From: Rhodospirillaceae bacterium
GTDB lineage: Bacteria > Pseudomonadota > Alphaproteobacteria > Rhodospirillales > Rhodospirillaceae
Direction of reading: 5' to 3'
Assembly (NCBI GenBank): GCA_029245025.1
Contig: JAQWQC010000025.1
Coordinates: 62,001-126,000 of the forward strand
Length of the DNA: 64,000 bases
Of the stretch, positions 62,258 through 64,000 are shown one piece after another. The notes under the pieces are model-generated. The model worked only from the letters and a program-made list of their open reading frames with translations. It ran no database searches and was not told where the DNA came from. The first letter of the stretch is position 1. Each line of letters opens with the position of its first letter. Position numbers and translations under genes: made by a program.

Positions 62258-62447
62258 TCTGTATGCGGTTCTGGTGACGGAAAACCACTAAGGAACTTTT
62301 TCGAGCGTGCAAAGCGTCATACAAGAACTTCTGAGGTTCGAGCAGCCCGGATCCATCATAAGTTTTTAACTCAGATTCAGAAATTAAAACAGTCTTAGGC
62401 GCCGTAATATGGTCGGCCTGCCAGCCCGGCATTAACATAATTGTCAT
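62217..62447 (-). CDS. Possible small protein downstream of flhG
   Basis: A 76-residue frame starting MTIMLMPGWQADHITAPKTV, with ALHARKSSLVVFRHQNRI and a basic end. Its ATG lies one base after the flhG stop (TGA-G-ATG), so it would be coupled to flhG. The 3' end overlaps the DUF454 gene by 41 bases tail to tail. I do not recognise it; the tight spacing is the only support. Confidence 0.4.
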   Translation of the reverse strand: MTIMLMPGWQADHITAPKTVLISESELKTYDGSGLLEPQKFLYDALHARKSSLVVFRHQNRIQINEFLDLPMKRSH

Positions 62448-62448
62448 C

Positions 62449-63237
62449 TCAGCTTGCTATCAGCCTTTCGGCGACAGCCGCAACATCCATCGCTGCTTCT
62501 GAATTAGGTGAGCGGATCAAAATGGGTGTTTGGTTGCGAATGGTCTCTCGTACTCTAGCGTCCCGACGTATGATACCAGCTAAGGGCGGTGATGTTTTTA
62601 GGAACCCTTGGCACGCTTTGAATAACGTTTGATAGGCGCGTTCACCTTCGCGCGTTGAATTAGATGTATTCACAACAATCCGGATATCTAAGTTTGGACG
62701 TTCCAATGCGGTGACTTTGATAAAGGCGTAGGCATCCGTTAGCGAAGTTGGCTCATCACTAGTGACAACAAGCACGGTGTCAGCGGTACGGACCAATTGC
62801 CGCACGGATTTTTCAACACCCGCGCCGAGGTCTAGGATAACCCGGTCATATCGCGCGGCGATCAAGGCCAGGTCTTCACCCAAGATCTGCAAGCGATAAA
62901 TAGGAATGTTAGCCAGGCTGCCTGAGCCTGATCTACCGGCAATAACATCAAAGCCGCCCTGTTCGTAATGCATAGACGCCTGATTGAGAGAGAGCCTCCC
63001 TGCGATCACGCTGCTTAAGTCGTGGTGGGGCATAAGACCAAGTTGGATATCGACGTTGGCATGGCCGAGATCGCCGTCAAAAAGTAAAATGCGATCCCCA
63101 CGCATAGACAGCGCATGGCTGAGCGTGATTGAGAAAAACGTTTTCCCAACGCCGCCCTTGCCCGACGCCACAGCAATGATGTGGCCGCGCTTGGCAGAAG
63201 CTGGTGGCTGGGCAGACGGGGGTAAATCGGAGTTCAT
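62449..63237 (-). CDS. flhG: FlhG/FleN flagellar number regulator, MinD-like ATPase
   Basis: A 262-residue P-loop ATPase that limits flagellum number and placement by working with FlhF. Deviant Walker A IIAVASGKGGVGKTFFS, then ILLFDGDLGHANVDIQLGL (A'), and VILDLGAGVEKSVRQLV (Walker B region), VVTSDEPTSLTDAYAFIK. ATG 63237 is chosen; it overlaps the flhF stop by one base (TGATG), so both are translated as a unit. A TTG one codon upstream is also in frame. Confidence 0.93.
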   Translation of the reverse strand: MNSDLPPSAQPPASAKRGHIIAVASGKGGVGKTFFSITLSHALSMRGDRILLFDGDLGHANVDIQLGLMPHHDLSSVIAGRLSLNQASMHYEQGGFDVIAGRSGSGSLANIPIYRLQILGEDLALIAARYDRVILDLGAGVEKSVRQLVRTADTVLVVTSDEPTSLTDAYAFIKVTALERPNLDIRIVVNTSNSTREGERAYQTLFKACQGFLKTSPPLAGIIRRDARVRETIRNQTPILIRSPNSEAAMDVAAVAERLIAS

Positions 63238-64000
63238 CAAAATACCTCAGTTCTGGGCCCTGCAGGCCGTTCTGGTGTTCCTGTTTCCTTGAACCGCGCC
63301 GGTTGAAGGTCTTCGTCGGGCGGGAGAATCATGCGCGCCATCGATACGGGGTTTATGGCACGTAGACCGTTTGCGACATGAGGATTGAGGCTCACCTCAG
63401 AGAACATCAATTGCCCTGCATCTGCGGCTGCTAAGATAGACCCGAGCCGTCGTGTCATATCAAGGCGGGTGGCCAGTATCCGTGTCGCCCCACACATAGA
63501 AAAGGACTCGCCAATATCGGCAGCCTCTCCGGCATCACTGCCAGCGGCGAGGACCAAGATCGATTCAACGTTGGACATGCGTGTTAGCGCCTTAAGATAA
63601 TCCATGTCGTGATGGCTGAACGGGTTTAAGCCCGGGCTATCGATAAATACCAGGTCGAACTGTTCCGTCATTGTAGCGACCGCTTGCGGTAGGGTCTCAG
63701 GTCCTCGAACCTGATGTATCTCAACTTCTAGGATTTTGGTGAAGGCTGTTAATTGTTCGACGGCGCCTGCTCGAATTGTATCTGTTGTGATGACACCTAC
63801 AGGACGTCCAGCGAGTCGGGCTCGGGCGGCCAGTTTTGCAACGGTGATCGTTTTTCCAGACCCTGGTGGGCCGACCAACATAAAGGGTCTCGGTGCTTTT
63901 CGTTCTGGCAACGGCGCAAAATCAAAGTGGCCCTCTAGTGCCGCAGCGCAGGCCATGGTTGGAGAGCCAACTTCAACCGATCGCGCGGTCATGACAAGTT
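63237..64000 (-). CDS. flhF: FlhF flagellar SRP-type GTPase, C-terminal part
   Basis: SRP-family GTPase that positions the flagellum. Visible: NG domain with FMLVGPPGSGKTITVAKLAARA (P loop), GVITTDTIRAGAVEQLTAF, DLVFIDSPGLNPFSHHD (G3; DTAG is DSPG here), and TRLDMTRRLG (G4). The reading frame stays open to 64000, and the usual 100-200-residue N-terminal B domain is missing, so the gene continues beyond the window; the ATG at 63992 is probably internal. Stop overlaps the flhG start. Confidence 0.9.
   Translation of the reverse strand, partial: LVMTARSVEVGSPTMACAAALEGHFDFAPLPERKAPRPFMLVGPPGSGKTITVAKLAARARLAGRPVGVITTDTIRAGAVEQLTAFTKILEVEIHQVRGPETLPQAVATMTEQFDLVFIDSPGLNPFSHHDMDYLKALTRMSNVESILVLAAGSDAGEAADIGESFSMCGATRILATRLDMTRRLGSILAAADAGQLMFSEVSLNPHVANGLRAINPVSMARMILPPDEDLQPARFKETGTPERPAGPRTEVF

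Overview
The window looks like the chromosome of a free-living, motile, aerobic alphaproteobacterium, probably of Rhodospirillales type and possibly marine. The housekeeping block at 22.7-30.7 kb has a gene order and content typical of that class: dcd, murA, a short-form hisG, hisD, a UPF0262 protein, a low-molecular-weight phosphatase, infA, maf, a short RNase E/G and yacG, bracketed by tRNA-Thr(GGT) and tRNA-Phe(GAA). flhG and flhF at the right edge indicate flagella. These placements are inferred from gene families and order; no search was run.

Left accessory region (0-22.7 kb). A partial flavoprotein, a sodium/alanine-type symporter and a KamA-like radical SAM enzyme precede the most striking part of the window. 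This is a two-gene unit, a double-nitrilase fusion followed by an exported Rossmann (SDR-like) protein, present twice in tandem (2.8-8.3 kb). A third, diverged double nitrilase (10.0-12.1 kb) heads a run with an OppA-type binding protein, an exported alpha/beta hydrolase, a DUF1838 protein and a two-subunit Rieske oxygenase. In all three fusions the N-terminal nitrilase domain has lost catalytic residues while the C-terminal Glu-Lys-Cys triad is intact. A lone TRAP receptor and a pirin pseudogene lie between copies two and three. On the opposite strand is a periplasmic, PaoABC-like molybdenum hydroxylase. It has a Tat signal, a Cys-rich insert in the FAD subunit and a previously unlabelled 53-residue membrane peptide gene. 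A cytochrome b561-like gene is divergent to it.

Middle accessory region (30.7-59.7 kb). It starts right after tRNA-Phe and contains tRNA-like relics near 32.1-32.25 kb. It is a patchwork of small-molecule catabolism: two amidohydrolases, a PQQ dehydrogenase, an MDR reductase, a RutA-like flavin monooxygenase, a VOC protein, three more DUF1838 proteins, an Old Yellow Enzyme, a DUF1111 dihaem protein, a methyltransferase, an EmrAB-type efflux pair and two further MFS carriers. Inside it, an AT-richer two-gene unit (36.8-39.4 kb) encodes a GSCFA protein and, translationally coupled to it, an apparent fusion of an SGNH hydrolase with a 2-oxoglutarate/Fe(II) oxygenase.

Right end (59.8-64 kb). Ferrochelatase, a Fur-box-controlled protein of unknown function and a DUF454 membrane protein make up a likely iron/haem locus. 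They are followed by the flhG-flhF flagellar placement genes.

Best candidates for something undescribed: the repeated pseudo-nitrilase/nitrilase plus exported SDR module; the SGNH-2OG oxygenase fusion with GSCFA; and the four DUF1838 paralogues spread over three catabolic loci.
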